DNA of 5,963 nt from Spirochaetota bacterium. GTDB lineage: Bacteria; Spirochaetota; Spirochaetia; Treponematales; UBA12059. Both the position numbers and the translations under genes were made by a program. The DNA is taken from assembly GCA_022709445.1 (NCBI GenBank), contig JAKLIU010000129.1, forward strand, positions 1-5,963, given 5' to 3'. The notes beneath the pieces were generated by a model. The model saw nothing but the letters and a program-made list of their open reading frames with translations. It did not search any database and was not told the origin of the DNA. Numbering within the stretch: position 1 is the first letter of the stretch; each line of letters opens with the position of its first letter. Positions 5,494 through 5,963 of this stretch are shown one piece after another.

Positions 5494-5963
5494 ATGAAGC
5501 ACTTCCCGCTGGTCATACTACTGCTGTCCGGGACTCTCGTCCATGCGCAATCCGCGGGAACCGGGACGTCCGCCGTGCCCGCCCCGCCGCCGGCCGCCGG
5601 GCAGGTGCCGGGCGATCCGGGAGAACTCCTGGGTATGACCCCCGCCCAGGCGTTCATGCGGTTCGGCGCGCCGGACCGGGTGTTCGCAGTCCGGGGGGCG
5701 GAGCCCTGGCAGGATGACGTGGTCTTCGAGTACTCCGGCGGCTTCTCCCTTTTCCTCTGCCTGGACCGCGTCTGGCAGGTAAGGCTGGCGGAACCGTACG
5801 CGGCGCCCGTGATGGGTTTCAGCCTGGGAGCCAGCGTGGAACGGGCCGTCTCGGTCTTCGGCGTGCCCGAGCTGCTGGAAGCGGCATCCTGGGAATGGAC
5901 CCTGCCCGGGTCGGCCTGGCCCGTGCGCCTGCGCGGCAACGGCGACGCGGCCGGCGCCATACG
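5494..5963 (+). CDS. Exported protein of unknown function with two half-repeats, 3' end outside window
   Basis: The frame stays open from the ATG at 5494 to the window end, 156 complete codons. The start is followed by a clear signal peptide: MKH, a hydrophobic core (FPLVILLLSGTLV) and a VHA-Q cleavage site near residues 17-19, so the product should be periplasmic or outer-membrane associated. After a Pro/Ala/Gly-rich spacer (20-45) comes LLGMTPAQAFMRFGAPDRVF, then a beta-rich stretch (DVVFEYSGGFSLFLCLDRVWQVRL). A second, similar unit follows, MGFSLGASVERAVSVFGVPELL. The pattern of Gly, a helix and then FG-x-P, followed by strands, recalls BamE/SmpA-like envelope domains, but the likeness is only at pattern level and I give no function. 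The gene is divergent from the DbpA-domain gene with a 112-base gap between the two starts. The hydrophobic, non-repetitive N-terminus and steady GC-rich codon use argue that the ORF is real. Confidence 0.8.
   Translation, partial: MKHFPLVILLLSGTLVHAQSAGTGTSAVPAPPPAAGQVPGDPGELLGMTPAQAFMRFGAPDRVFAVRGAEPWQDDVVFEYSGGFSLFLCLDRVWQVRLAEPYAAPVMGFSLGASVERAVSVFGVPELLEAASWEWTLPGSAWPVRLRGNGDAAGAI

Noticed and set aside
5382..5960. Upstream extension of the DbpA-domain gene to an ATG at 5960
   Set aside because: The AAGGAG site and promoter sit directly before the GTG at 5381, and the extension is antisense to a gene with a clear signal peptide.

Overview
The window comes from a strongly GC-rich bacterial chromosome. 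It carries seven genes, packed tightly with no intergenic gap over about 115 bases. I see no mobile element, rRNA, tRNA or CRISPR array. The gene content hints at a spirochaete-like Gram-negative: an exported, probably lipidated ApbE flavin transferase, a free-standing DbpA-type RNA-binding domain protein, and a c-di-GMP EAL protein. This assignment is inference from gene content, not from a marker gene.

Layout. (1) 1-956, + strand: the C-terminal part of a GGDEF-EAL protein with a complete, catalytically intact EAL domain. (2) 986-1882, +: a PAP2 membrane phosphatase, 29 bases downstream and probably in the same operon. (3) 2998-3663 and 1905-2972, -: a two-gene unit of a glyoxalase II/YcbL-like metallo-hydrolase followed by apbE. 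(4) 3713-4615, +: an unrecognised multi-spanning membrane protein, divergent from the hydrolase across a 49-base gap. (5) 4599-5381, -: a DbpA-domain RNA-binding protein with a long Arg/Gly/Gln-rich linker, convergent with and overlapping gene 4 by 17 bases. (6) 5494-5963, +: the start of an exported protein with two similar half-repeats, cut by the window edge.

Themes. The EAL and PAP2 genes suggest envelope or second-messenger functions. The hydrolase-apbE pair joins thioester or thiol-conjugate type chemistry with periplasmic flavinylation, but the link may only be transcriptional. The most interesting non-coding signal is promoter geometry. The hydrolase promoter (-35 TTGTCA, 17-base spacer, -10 TAGTAT) would start transcription about two bases before the ATG, with no Shine-Dalgarno site. 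The exported-protein gene has a weaker promoter of the same layout (TTGAAC, 17 bases, TACAGT) placing the start just before its ATG. Both may give leaderless mRNAs, while the other genes with visible starts have ordinary ribosome binding sites. I do not see a clearly new defence or mobile system here.
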